Part shown: positions 1 to 7,633 of the stretch, piece after piece
Position numbering within the stretch: position 1 is the first letter of the stretch
Layout: each line of letters starts with the position of its first letter
DNA from: Faecalibacterium prausnitzii
GTDB taxonomy: Bacteria; Bacillota; Clostridia; Oscillospirales; Ruminococcaceae
DNA length: 64,000 nucleotides
Direction of reading: 5' to 3'
Assembly (NCBI GenBank): GCA_004558805.1
Contig: SFDE01000012.1
Coordinates: 1-64,000, forward strand
Program-made: the position numbers and the translations under genes
Notes under the pieces: model-generated
Seen by the model: the letters and a program-made list of their open reading frames with translations, nothing else
The model's database searches: none
Told to the model about the DNA's origin: nothing

Positions 1-1382
1 AAGTGCAGCTCGGTGCCGTCCTCGGTGCGGCCCTGTGTTCCCTCTGCGGTGCCGGTCAGAATGCCGTTCCACCCGACCCATTCCACGCTCATGCAGCAGC
101 TGCCGTCCGGCAGGAAGGTCATCCAGCGGATGCCCTTTGCGGACTCGTCTCCGGCGCGGTAAGTGCCCCACAGCCTGCGGGGAATGGCGGTGAAGCCGAT
201 GTCGTCCCATGCCTCGGTGCGTTGAAAAACGTACCAGACCTCACTGCCCTTTTTCAGACCGGTGGACTGCATCAGCAAAGAACCGTCCTCCATCATGGAG
301 ATAATCCAGCGACTTCTGCCGTCCTCGCTGAGGCATGTCAGGTTCCAGCCCTGACTTTTTTTCCCGTCCCAGCCGGTCACAGCGCCGGCATTCAGCTCTC
401 CGGTGCGGGTCTGGGCAGCGGACTGGATCTGCGGGCTGACGTATGTTTCCCGGGCAAAGGTGACCGTCACCGTGCCGGTGATCTCGGTCTTTTCCAGCCG
501 CAGGGTGCAGCTTTCGTTGCGGTCGGCGGGGGCATAGCTGCCCTCCTGCGTCACCGCCGTGACTGCCATCCACTCCGCCAGCACCTGCTGCTCCCAGTCC
601 TGCGGCAGCGGCTGCGCGTCCAGCGGGATGGTTGGGGCATCGTTCACATACTCCTCCCGGGAAGCGCTGAACCGGCGGACGAAAAAGGTAACGTTTCCTG
701 TTTCGTCAAACGAAAGCGGCAGTTCATCCAGCGTGGTCCACCATGGGGTGTTTCCCTCTTTCAGGCTGCCGGGGGGCAGCAGCCCCCGCTCACAGGCGGT
801 CTGCCGGTCCAGCTCATCCCGGCGCTTCACGTCGCGGTACAGTGCTTCTTCCAGCGCAGCGGGGTCTGCCCCCATGCGCTGCAGCAGCTGGGTGGAGGTG
901 AGCTGTTTTCCACTTTCAAAGTCGAAGCACCAGCCATTGTGGAAGGGCGCATCCGTACCGCCGTAGCAGCTGCTGACCACAAGGCTGACGCAGTCGCCGT
1001 ACCAGCTTGCCTCCCAGTTCATCTCCATGCAGATGTCCCACGATTCCGGGTCGGCTGCCTCCGGGCAGTCTGCGTACTCCTGCACATCGTATTCGTAGAT
1101 CTGGGCGATCTCGGCGTTGATACGTGCGGCATCGGCGCTGTCGCTTTTCAGCCGGGGCAGATGGATGTTCAGCCGGACGGTGCCGCCGTTCTCTGCCTGC
1201 ACCACCTTTTCAAGGGTGTACTGCTCGGTGATCGCCGCGGTGGCGTGCATGGAATCCGGCGGGGTCGATTTCAGCTCCCGGCTGCCAGCCGGGCGGGCAG
1301 AGGCTGCGGTCTTTGCCCCGCAGCCTGCCAGCAGTGCTGCCAGCAAAACTGCCGGTATCCAGCGGAATGCTTTGTGTTTCAT
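1..1382 (-). CDS. Secreted lipoprotein, third of three tandem paralogues (C-terminus beyond window)
   Basis: This frame is open from the ATG at 1382 to the window edge (about 460 codons, no stop), so the gene is truncated here by the window and is not broken. The first 21 residues are a lipoprotein signal: basic start MKHK, hydrophobic stretch, lipobox LAGC with Cys21. An AGGAGA ribosome binding site precedes the ATG. Residues about 60-200 share the pattern of the two upstream paralogues: a beta-rich start, an INAEI-type helix, the WYGDCVSLVV stretch and a CFDFESGKQLTS segment. That layout resembles DUF3298/RsiV-like extracytoplasmic domains; this assignment is inference. The remainder has diverged from the other two copies. 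It is probably a cell-surface protein of unknown ligand. Confidence 0.8.
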   Translation of the reverse strand, partial: MKHKAFRWIPAVLLAALLAGCGAKTAASARPAGSRELKSTPPDSMHATAAITEQYTLEKVVQAENGGTVRLNIHLPRLKSDSADAARINAEIAQIYEYDVQEYADCPEAADPESWDICMEMNWEASWYGDCVSLVVSSCYGGTDAPFHNGWCFDFESGKQLTSTQLLQRMGADPAALEEALYRDVKRRDELDRQTACERGLLPPGSLKEGNTPWWTTLDELPLSFDETGNVTFFVRRFSASREEYVNDAPTIPLDAQPLPQDWEQQVLAEWMAVTAVTQEGSYAPADRNESCTLRLEKTEITGTVTVTFARETYVSPQIQSAAQTRTGELNAGAVTGWDGKKSQGWNLTCLSEDGRSRWIISMMEDGSLLMQSTGLKKGSEVWYVFQRTEAWDDIGFTAIPRRLWGTYRAGDESAKGIRWMTFLPDGSCCMSVEWVGWNGILTGTAEGTQGRTEDGTELH

Positions 1383-1419
1383 GGTGGTTCTCCTGTGTTC
1401 TCAGCGGCTCCCGCCGGGG

Positions 1420-2973
1420 TCAGGTATCCGGGCAGCGGATCAGCTGCAGCTGGGTCTTTCCCTCGGCAAAGGGGTTTTGACCGTCGAGCATGGTCAAGGT
1501 CAGGATTTCGTTGTACAGGTCGTACTTCATCGCCGCCACAAAGGTGACGCCGGGTGCCCCGTCTGCCGTCTCGTTGGTCCAGACGCCCAGCACCATGCCC
1601 TCCGGCACCACGCCCAGATAATCGGCGTAGCCATGATAGAAAACGCTGTTGTCCTGCACGCCCATCTGGACGGAACCATTGCTTTCCACGTCCATCCAGT
1701 CGAACTGGTCGTCCGACATGTCGTTGAAGGCACCAACGGCCTCCGAGGGGATCTCCTGCACGTTCCACTCTGCCGTCAGGGGAGCCAGCTCCAGCACAGA
1801 GCCATCCTCCCGGCGCAGGTTCACCTCGCTGCCGCTGCGTTCCAGCGCCACGCCCTGATTTGCAATGTAGATGGGGTCCTGACAGACCAGTGCGCTGCCG
1901 AATATGAGGCAGCGCAGCACATCCACATACTCCACCACACCGTCTTTGGTCAGCAGATAGACCACCGGGTGGAAGGACGCACCCAGCTCTCCGATGCACA
2001 GGTCGATATACTCATTATAGATGCCAAGGATAGGGTAGGTGCGGTCCTGTTCCAGCCGGATGCCGTAATCCGCGTCCCATGCGGCGGTCTCCGGCGTACG
2101 GCGGAGGGTGATGGTGCCCTGTGTTCCTTCCAGCTGCACCGAAGCGCTGCCGTAGGTATCGGTCAGCACCGTCTGCGGCTGCGGGTCAGCAGCCTGCAGC
2201 GGGATCTCCACATCCAGCTGCCGCCAGCCCCACCCGGCGGTGGAGCTGCACCCGCCCCGGAGCACCAGCCGGTCCGGTTCCGGCAGCAGCAGGCACAGGT
2301 CATCCAGCTGGTTGTTTTCCAGCGTGTTCATCCGCATGCTTGCCAGATTGCCGCCGCTGCGCAGACCCTCGTAATATGCGCCCTGCGCCATCTCCCGGTC
2401 AAAGACCTGCATCGCCTGCCGCAGCACCTGCTGCTGCACGGCATCCGGGTCCAGCCCCATGCGCTGCAGCATTTCAGCCACCGAGACCTGCTGGTCGGTG
2501 GCAAAATCGAAGCACCAGCCCCGGGAATACCCCGGGTCGGAGCCGCCGTCGTAGCGGAACACCACAAGGCTTACGCAGTCGCCGTACCAGTAGGCGTCCC
2601 AGTTGATGTAGGTCTGCGGGCACCACTCGTCCTGTTGGAGCTCGGCGTCCGGGCTGTCCTCGTACTGTCGGAAGTCTGCCGCATACATGGCGGCAAGCTC
2701 CTCGTTGATGTAGGCAGCGTCCGGGCTGTCGCACACAAGCTGCGGCACATGGACAGTCAGCTTCTGGGTGATGCCGTACTCGTCCCGGACGGTCTTTTCC
2801 AGCGTGAACTGCTCGGTGATGCGGTCTTTTTGTGCTGTCTGCACCACCGTATCTGCGGAGCTTTGGGCGGCTGCGCCGGAGCCTGCGGGGGCAGCGGGAG
2901 CCGCTGCGCCGCCGCAGCCGGTCAGCAGCAGCGCCGCAGCCAGAACCACAGCAGCAAGGCGTTTGTGTTTCAT
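1420..2973 (-). CDS. Secreted lipoprotein, second of three tandem paralogues (DUF3298-like)
   Basis: A 517-residue protein with a lipoprotein signal (MKHKRLAAVV start, lipobox LTGC, Cys20) and an Ala/Gly/Ser-rich linker to about residue 45. The next 150 residues carry the INEEL helix, WYGDCVSLVV and a CFDFATDQQVS segment reminiscent of DUF3298. The C-terminal half (YNEYIDLCIGELGASFHPVV and onward) is almost identical to the upstream paralogue. It starts 18 nt after the stop of that gene and has an AGGAGA site, so the genes are probably cotranscribed. The function is unknown. Long stretches match the neighbour at nucleotide level, which points to recent duplication or gene conversion. Confidence 0.88.
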   Translation of the reverse strand: MKHKRLAAVVLAAALLLTGCGGAAAPAAPAGSGAAAQSSADTVVQTAQKDRITEQFTLEKTVRDEYGITQKLTVHVPQLVCDSPDAAYINEELAAMYAADFRQYEDSPDAELQQDEWCPQTYINWDAYWYGDCVSLVVFRYDGGSDPGYSRGWCFDFATDQQVSVAEMLQRMGLDPDAVQQQVLRQAMQVFDREMAQGAYYEGLRSGGNLASMRMNTLENNQLDDLCLLLPEPDRLVLRGGCSSTAGWGWRQLDVEIPLQAADPQPQTVLTDTYGSASVQLEGTQGTITLRRTPETAAWDADYGIRLEQDRTYPILGIYNEYIDLCIGELGASFHPVVYLLTKDGVVEYVDVLRCLIFGSALVCQDPIYIANQGVALERSGSEVNLRREDGSVLELAPLTAEWNVQEIPSEAVGAFNDMSDDQFDWMDVESNGSVQMGVQDNSVFYHGYADYLGVVPEGMVLGVWTNETADGAPGVTFVAAMKYDLYNEILTLTMLDGQNPFAEGKTQLQLIRCPDT

Positions 2974-2991
2974 GGTCGTTCTCCTGTGTTC

Positions 2992-4533
2992 TCAGCCGTA
3001 GCTGCGGGTCATCTGCAGCTGGGTCTCGCCCTCGGCAAAGGGGTTTTGTCCGTCGATCATGGTAACGCTCAGGGTCTCGTTGTACAGGTCGGTCTTGACC
3101 GCCGCCACAAACTCGATGGACGTCTGCCCGGCTTCGGTCTCGTCGGCAGAGATGCCCAGCACCACGCCCTCCGGCACCACGCCCAGATACGAGGCATCGC
3201 CCCGATAGATGCGGCTGTTGTCCTGCACGCCCAGCTGAACGCTGCCGTCGCTGCCCAGATCCAGCCAGTTCCAGCCGTTTTCAGCGGTGTAGTTGTAGGA
3301 GCCGGTGACGGAATAGGGGATCTCCTGTGCGCTCCACTCTGCCGACAGGGGTGCCAGCTCCAGCACAGAGCCATCCTCCCGGCGCAGGTTCACCTCGCTG
3401 CCGCTGCGTTCCAGCGACACGCCGTTGTTGGCAAAGTAGATGGGGTCCTGACAGATCATGGCATTGCCGAACATGAGGCAGCGCAGCACGTCCACGTACT
3501 CTACCACGCCATCTTTGGTCAGCAGATAGACCACCGGGTGGAAGGACGCACCCAGCTCTCCGATGCACAGGTCGATATACTCATTATAGGAGCCAAGGAT
3601 GGGATAGGTGTGCGCCTGTTCCACCCGGATGCCAATGTCTGTACCCCACTGGTCGGTCTTTGGCGCAGGGCTCAGGGTGATGGCGGCCTGCGTTCCCTTC
3701 AGCTGCACCTGCACACCGTCGTAGGTGTCGGTCAGCACCGGGGTGTCGGCGGGGGCGGCGGAGGTCAGCGGGATCTCCACATCCAGCTGCTGCCAGCCCC
3801 AGTCGGTCTCGGAGCAGTACTTGCCCCGGAGCACCAGCCGGTCCTGCTGGGGCAGCAGCAGACACAGGTTTTCCAGCGCATTGTATTCCAACGTGCCCAT
3901 CCGCATTTCCGACAGGTTCCCGCCGAGACGCAGACCCTCGTAATACGCACCCTGCGCCATCTCCCGGTCAAAGGTCTGCATCGCCTGCCGCTGCACCTGT
4001 GCCTGCACCTCGTCCGGGTCCAGCCCCATGCGCTGCAGCAGCTCGGCTGTGGTGATCTGCCTGCCGGTGGCAAAATCGAAGCACCACCCGCTGTAATACC
4101 ACGGGGCGTCGTCGTAATCGTGGCTGCGCATCACCAGACTGACGCAGTCGCCGTACCAGTAGGCGTCCCAGTTGATCTCGGTCTGCGAGCACTCTTCGCC
4201 CTGCGACACCTCAGCGTCCGGATAGCTTTCATAATCCATGTACTCCGCCGCATACATGGCAGCAAGTTCCTCGTTGAGAGCGGCGGCATCCGGGCTGTCG
4301 CACACAAGCTGCGGCACATGGATGCTCAGCTTCTGCACGCCGATCATCTCGCCCCGCACCGTCTTTTCAAGGCTCCACTGGTCGGTGATGCGTTCTTTTT
4401 GCGCCGGCTGCACCGCCGCGGCTGCGCCGCTTTGGGAAGCTGCGCCGGAGCCTGCGGGGGCAGCTGCGCCGCCGCAGCCGGTCAGCAGCAGCGCCGCAGC
4501 CAGAACCACAGCAGCAAAACGTTTGTGTTTCAT
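2992..4533 (-). CDS. Secreted lipoprotein, first of three tandem paralogues (DUF3298-like)
   Basis: A 513-residue lipoprotein with the same signal peptide as its downstream copy (lipobox LTGC, Cys20), preceded by an AAAGGAG site. The domain order is linker, DUF3298-like region (about residues 50-200) and a C-terminal beta-rich domain with strong identity to the 1420-2973 gene. Residues that differ between copies are mostly in the first half and in a block around residues 390-450. No catalytic motif is recognisable. The position downstream of two Tat-type lipoproteins suggests one operon devoted to surface proteins. It could be a sensor or anti-sigma-like protein, but no sigma factor gene is adjacent. 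Confidence 0.88.
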   Translation of the reverse strand: MKHKRFAAVVLAAALLLTGCGGAAAPAGSGAASQSGAAAAVQPAQKERITDQWSLEKTVRGEMIGVQKLSIHVPQLVCDSPDAAALNEELAAMYAAEYMDYESYPDAEVSQGEECSQTEINWDAYWYGDCVSLVMRSHDYDDAPWYYSGWCFDFATGRQITTAELLQRMGLDPDEVQAQVQRQAMQTFDREMAQGAYYEGLRLGGNLSEMRMGTLEYNALENLCLLLPQQDRLVLRGKYCSETDWGWQQLDVEIPLTSAAPADTPVLTDTYDGVQVQLKGTQAAITLSPAPKTDQWGTDIGIRVEQAHTYPILGSYNEYIDLCIGELGASFHPVVYLLTKDGVVEYVDVLRCLMFGNAMICQDPIYFANNGVSLERSGSEVNLRREDGSVLELAPLSAEWSAQEIPYSVTGSYNYTAENGWNWLDLGSDGSVQLGVQDNSRIYRGDASYLGVVPEGVVLGISADETEAGQTSIEFVAAVKTDLYNETLSVTMIDGQNPFAEGETQLQMTRSYG

Positions 4534-4556
4534 GGCTGTCTCCTTTCACTTACAAA

Positions 4557-4593
4557 GCCCCGGGCACACAGGAGGATGGGCAGTGCCCGGGGC
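4557..4593 (-). terminator. GC-rich hairpin between lipoprotein genes
   Basis: An 11-bp inverted repeat GCCCCGGGCAC/GTGCCCGGGGC lies just after the stop of the 4611-5168 gene. Only a short T-run follows, so it is probably a leaky terminator or processing hairpin that lets the downstream lipoprotein genes be read. Confidence 0.5.
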
Positions 4594-4610
4594 CGGGAAA
4601 TTTCCAAAGA

Positions 4611-5168
4611 TCAATGGGGGAACTTTTCGCCCACCACCAGTGCGATGAAGTAATCCTCACCGCCGATGTTGCGCACCGACATGGCAAAGCAGTGTGGGTT
4701 GTCTACCTCCATGTTGATGCCTCCCGACATATAAGTCAGCCAGTTCTGTCTCTGCACCTCGTTGGTGGGGTATTTCAAGGTCTCCAATTTGTCCGTTCCT
4801 ACCGGTCCAAGACCCGCAGTAAAATGGCGATCATAGATGGGATACCCCTTGTTAAACAGCGCCTGTTTGATCTCCGCTTCCTTTGCATTTACATCGTTTT
4901 CGAACTTTGTTTTGTCAACGACCGGCTTCCCCTCCTTTACAAAGGGGCTGATGAGAAGGTCGGTAAGTTCTTCCAGCTCCTTCTCATAGACCAGCTCCGT
5001 CAGACCCTTGTCCCTGCGGAACTTATTGAGGGCGTCCAGTGCCTGCTGGACTCTGATGTCATCGGGGGGCGTCGGTGCGCCGGGGGCACCGCCGCAGCCT
5101 GCCAGCGAGAGCGCCACAACGGCTGCGCCGGTAAGGGTGAGGAATTCGCGTCGGTTCATCTCTTTCAT
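4611..5168 (-). CDS. Tat-type lipoprotein, divergent CAP/SCP-like
   Basis: A 185-residue protein with a twin-arginine lipoprotein signal: MKEMNRREFLTLTGAAVVAL then SLAGC, Cys25. An AAAGGAG site precedes it. The mature part starts with a helix (ALDALNKFRRDKGLTEL), continues through a second helix ending near SPFVKEG, and closes with strands SGGINMEVDN and DYFIALVVGEKF. This order resembles the CAP/SCP (cysteine-rich secretory) fold, which is an inference with weak support because the catalytic His/Glu set is not clear. The neighbouring 5247-5864 gene has the same signal peptide and general layout. Export in folded form is implied by the RR motif. Ligand unknown. Confidence 0.8.
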   Translation of the reverse strand: MKEMNRREFLTLTGAAVVALSLAGCGGAPGAPTPPDDIRVQQALDALNKFRRDKGLTELVYEKELEELTDLLISPFVKEGKPVVDKTKFENDVNAKEAEIKQALFNKGYPIYDRHFTAGLGPVGTDKLETLKYPTNEVQRQNWLTYMSGGINMEVDNPHCFAMSVRNIGGEDYFIALVVGEKFPH

Positions 5169-5246
5169 GGGGGTTCTCCTTTCAATACAGTATATTATAG
5201 ATTACGGTTCGCAACTTGCGGGAAGTCCGTGCATCACTGCCCCGCT

Positions 5247-5864
5247 TCAGATCGGTGCAAAGTTTACCATTACCGCCACCGTATAGGTCTTGCCCTTAAT
5301 GGTGGGGCAGTAGAGCCCGATCATCCACTGCTCGGGATGCGGACTCGCCAGTCCATGCCCGGCCAGACGCCGCACAAACTCCCTGACCTCGCTCGGATTA
5401 CTAGGATACAGTTGATTTAATTGCAGACCGTCATGGGTGTAGTTAGAAACTCCCACAGTCCCCCGATAGCTTCCGCCTCCATATTTTTTCCTGATTTCCT
5501 CTATCATTTCAGACTCACGGAGTTGGTACTCGTGGAATACATCATCAGGCAAGTTCCATTTGCGGAAATCCTCCTTGTCTACTTCAGGTTCATAGGTTTC
5601 AAAGGGGCTGGCTGTAAACTTTGCGAGGTCGGCAGCCTCCTGACAGTAGACCACAGACTTGCAGATATCAAGTTTGGGATTGGGGACTACTTCTTTGTTG
5701 ACTTCATACCAGACCTCGTTGATGGCTCTGAACAGGGTCATCTCTTTGCTCTCAGAGGTCGGAGGTGCGGGAGGTACGGAGGGTCCGCCGCAGCCTGCCA
5801 GCGAGAGCGCCACAACGGCTGCGCCGGAGAGGGTGAGGAATTCGCGTCGGTTCATCTCTTTCAT
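5247..5864 (-). CDS. Tat-type lipoprotein, paralogue of the downstream gene
   Basis: The start chosen is the ATG at 5864 (MKEMNRREFL), which has AAAGGAG eight bases upstream; the frame is open further upstream but without a usable start signal. The product is 205 residues. The signal peptide is nearly identical at DNA level to that of the 4611-5168 gene, while the mature part is very different in sequence. It keeps the same order: helix, a segment ending SPFETYEP, a charged helix (LRESEMIEEIRKKYGGG), then strands with THDGLQLNQL and KTYTVAVMVNFAPI. It may be a distant CAP-fold protein. This is the first gene of the five-gene minus-strand lipoprotein run. Confidence 0.8.
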   Translation of the reverse strand: MKEMNRREFLTLSGAAVVALSLAGCGGPSVPPAPPTSESKEMTLFRAINEVWYEVNKEVVPNPKLDICKSVVYCQEAADLAKFTASPFETYEPEVDKEDFRKWNLPDDVFHEYQLRESEMIEEIRKKYGGGSYRGTVGVSNYTHDGLQLNQLYPSNPSEVREFVRRLAGHGLASPHPEQWMIGLYCPTIKGKTYTVAVMVNFAPI

Positions 5865-6269
5865 GGGGATGCTCCTTTCTGTTTGTCCCCCCTGCTTTTT
5901 AGGGGGCTCTGGTTTGGGTATTCTCTGCACTTGCAGTCCGCTCCATCTTATGCTATCCTTATGGATAGAATCCGCAGATGCCTGTTGACGCATTTTTGCA
6001 CAGCAGCAGGTTTTCTGCACCGGTGCGAGACCTCTTCTGTTTGTACTGTATCATACCCGGGAAAAAATTGCCCCCTCAGAAAAGCCGTTTTTGGGGGGCA
6101 ATTCCAAAAAAATTTTTGGGGGTTTGGGGCTTCCCCCTCAAAAAATCCCCCCCAAAAGCCCAAAATTGGGGGGATTTTTGGGGTTTTTTCCACCAAAACA
6201 GGCAGCTGCAGCCCTGCCTGTGCCGGTTTTCCCCCTCTGGCTGCAATGTGCGAAAAGGAGTCATGAAAA
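5865..6269. other. Divergent intergenic region with palindromes and G/C runs
   Basis: This 405-bp gap separates divergently transcribed lipoprotein operons and holds no credible gene. A palindrome CTATCC-TTAT-GGATAG lies at 5953-5968 and may be an operator. From 6068 to 6183 there are alternating runs of four to seven C or G, arranged as nested inverted repeats: TTGCCCCC at 6068-6075 with GGGGGGCAA at 6093-6101, CCAAAAA/TTTTTGG around 6105-6119, and AAAAATCCCCCC with GGGGGGATTTTT at 6141-6179. No clean -35/-10 pair was found for either operon. The 6270 gene has AAAAGGAG just before its start. Confidence 0.6.
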
Positions 6270-7601
6270 ATGGAACGAAGGACATTTTTAAAGCTTGCGG
6301 CGCTCGTCCCCGGTCTGGCACTTGCGGGCTGCGGCGGCAGCAAGACTCTGCTTTCTCCCAAGGACCCCACCATGCTCAGCATCTGGCATGTGTACGGCGA
6401 ACAGGCAGACTCGCCCATGAACCGCCTGCTGACCGAGTTCAACGACACGGTGGGCAGAGAGAAGGGCATCCTGCTCAATGTGACCAACATGACCAACAGT
6501 GCCGCCATCGGCGGTCAGCTGCAGGATGCCAAGGCCGGCAAGCCTGGTGCGCTGGACCTGCCGGACCTGTTCTCGGCCCATTCCTCGGACGCCAGCGCTC
6601 TGGGCATCGAGAACCTTGTGGACTGGAACGACTGGTTCACCGCCGAGGACATGGCGACCTATGTGCCCGGCTTTGTGCAGGACGGCATCATTGACGGGCG
6701 GCAGGTGGTGTTCCCGGTGTCCAAATCCACCCAGCTCATCTTTTTGAACGGCTCCCAGTACGCCCGGTTTGCGGCGGACACCGGGGCGCAGCTTTCCACC
6801 CTTGCCACATGGGACGGCTTTTTTGAAATGGCGGGTGCCTACCGGCAGTGGTCGCAGGGCAAGCCCTTCTGCGCACTGGATTACCCCCTGCGTCTGGTGG
6901 AGCTGAATGCGCTGGAGCAGGGCAGCGGCGAGCTGTACAAGGGCAGCTGGTACGATCTGACCAATGAGACCTTCCGCGCTTCGTGGATGGAGTTTGCCCG
7001 GGCACTGGTGCAGGGCGATATTCTGGTGTCGGACCTGTACTCCAACACGCAGGTGATGACCGGCGAGACGCTGGCGGGTCTTGGCAGCTCGGCTGCCATC
7101 CTCTATTACAACGATTTTGTCACCTACCCGGACAACACCACCGAGCCCACCGATCTGCTGCTGGCTCCCCTGCCTCACGCCGCAGGCACCGCCACGCCCC
7201 TGATGCCGCAGGCCGGTGTGGGTCTGTGCGCCTTCAAGACCACCGACCAGAAAGCCGAAGCCGCCGCCGTGTTCCTGCGTTGGCTCACCGAACAGCAGCG
7301 CAATCTGGAATTTGCCGCCGATACCGGCTACATGCCGGTGTCCAGCGCCGCCTTTGACGCCATTGCGGACTATCCCTTTGAGCAGCAGAGCTATCAGCGG
7401 CTGTACGACGTCTACAACGAAATGCGCATCCAGAACACCCCCCTGTCCGAACCGGGCATCGTGGGGTACCACGCCAAGGCCAAAACCTTGTACGACAGCC
7501 TGCGCCAGCGCCAGAAGGACTACCCCCAGCGCCTTGCGGACGGCGAAACGCTGGAAGCCCTTGCCGAGGAAACATGGCAGCTGCTGTGTGACAATGCCTG
7601 A
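6270..7601 (+). CDS. Extracellular solute-binding lipoprotein (family 1, sugar type)
   Basis: A 443-residue lipoprotein. The signal is MERRTFLKLAALVPGLALAG with Cys21, having a twin arginine and a lipobox. The mature protein looks like a family 1 ABC solute-binding protein: an early strand LSIWHVYGE, VFPVSKSTQLIFLN near the hinge, LAGLGSSAAILYYNDF, then LLLAPLPHAAGT and a Trp/aromatic-rich second lobe. ATG 6270 is preferred over an out-of-frame ATG at 6263. No permease or ATPase gene is nearby. The next gene, 32 nt downstream, is a membrane-bound LuxR-type regulator, so this protein may present its ligand to that sensor as well as, or instead of, to a transporter. That coupling is inference. 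Confidence 0.9.
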   Translation: MERRTFLKLAALVPGLALAGCGGSKTLLSPKDPTMLSIWHVYGEQADSPMNRLLTEFNDTVGREKGILLNVTNMTNSAAIGGQLQDAKAGKPGALDLPDLFSAHSSDASALGIENLVDWNDWFTAEDMATYVPGFVQDGIIDGRQVVFPVSKSTQLIFLNGSQYARFAADTGAQLSTLATWDGFFEMAGAYRQWSQGKPFCALDYPLRLVELNALEQGSGELYKGSWYDLTNETFRASWMEFARALVQGDILVSDLYSNTQVMTGETLAGLGSSAAILYYNDFVTYPDNTTEPTDLLLAPLPHAAGTATPLMPQAGVGLCAFKTTDQKAEAAAVFLRWLTEQQRNLEFAADTGYMPVSSAAFDAIADYPFEQQSYQRLYDVYNEMRIQNTPLSEPGIVGYHAKAKTLYDSLRQRQKDYPQRLADGETLEALAEETWQLLCDNA

Positions 7602-7633
7602 GCCTGCCGCTCAGCCGGAAAGGAGGGACTTTG

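Noticed and set aside
3..4653. Very long plus-strand open frames (514 and 1178 codons) opposite the lipoproteins
   Set aside because: They lie in codon register with the minus-strand genes, have no ribosome binding site and look like low-complexity His/Pro/Arg-rich shadow proteins of GC-rich coding DNA.
6091..6183. A classical four-run G-quadruplex on the plus strand
   Set aside because: Only two of the G-runs are close together; the others are 19 and 38 bases away, so hairpins are the better description.
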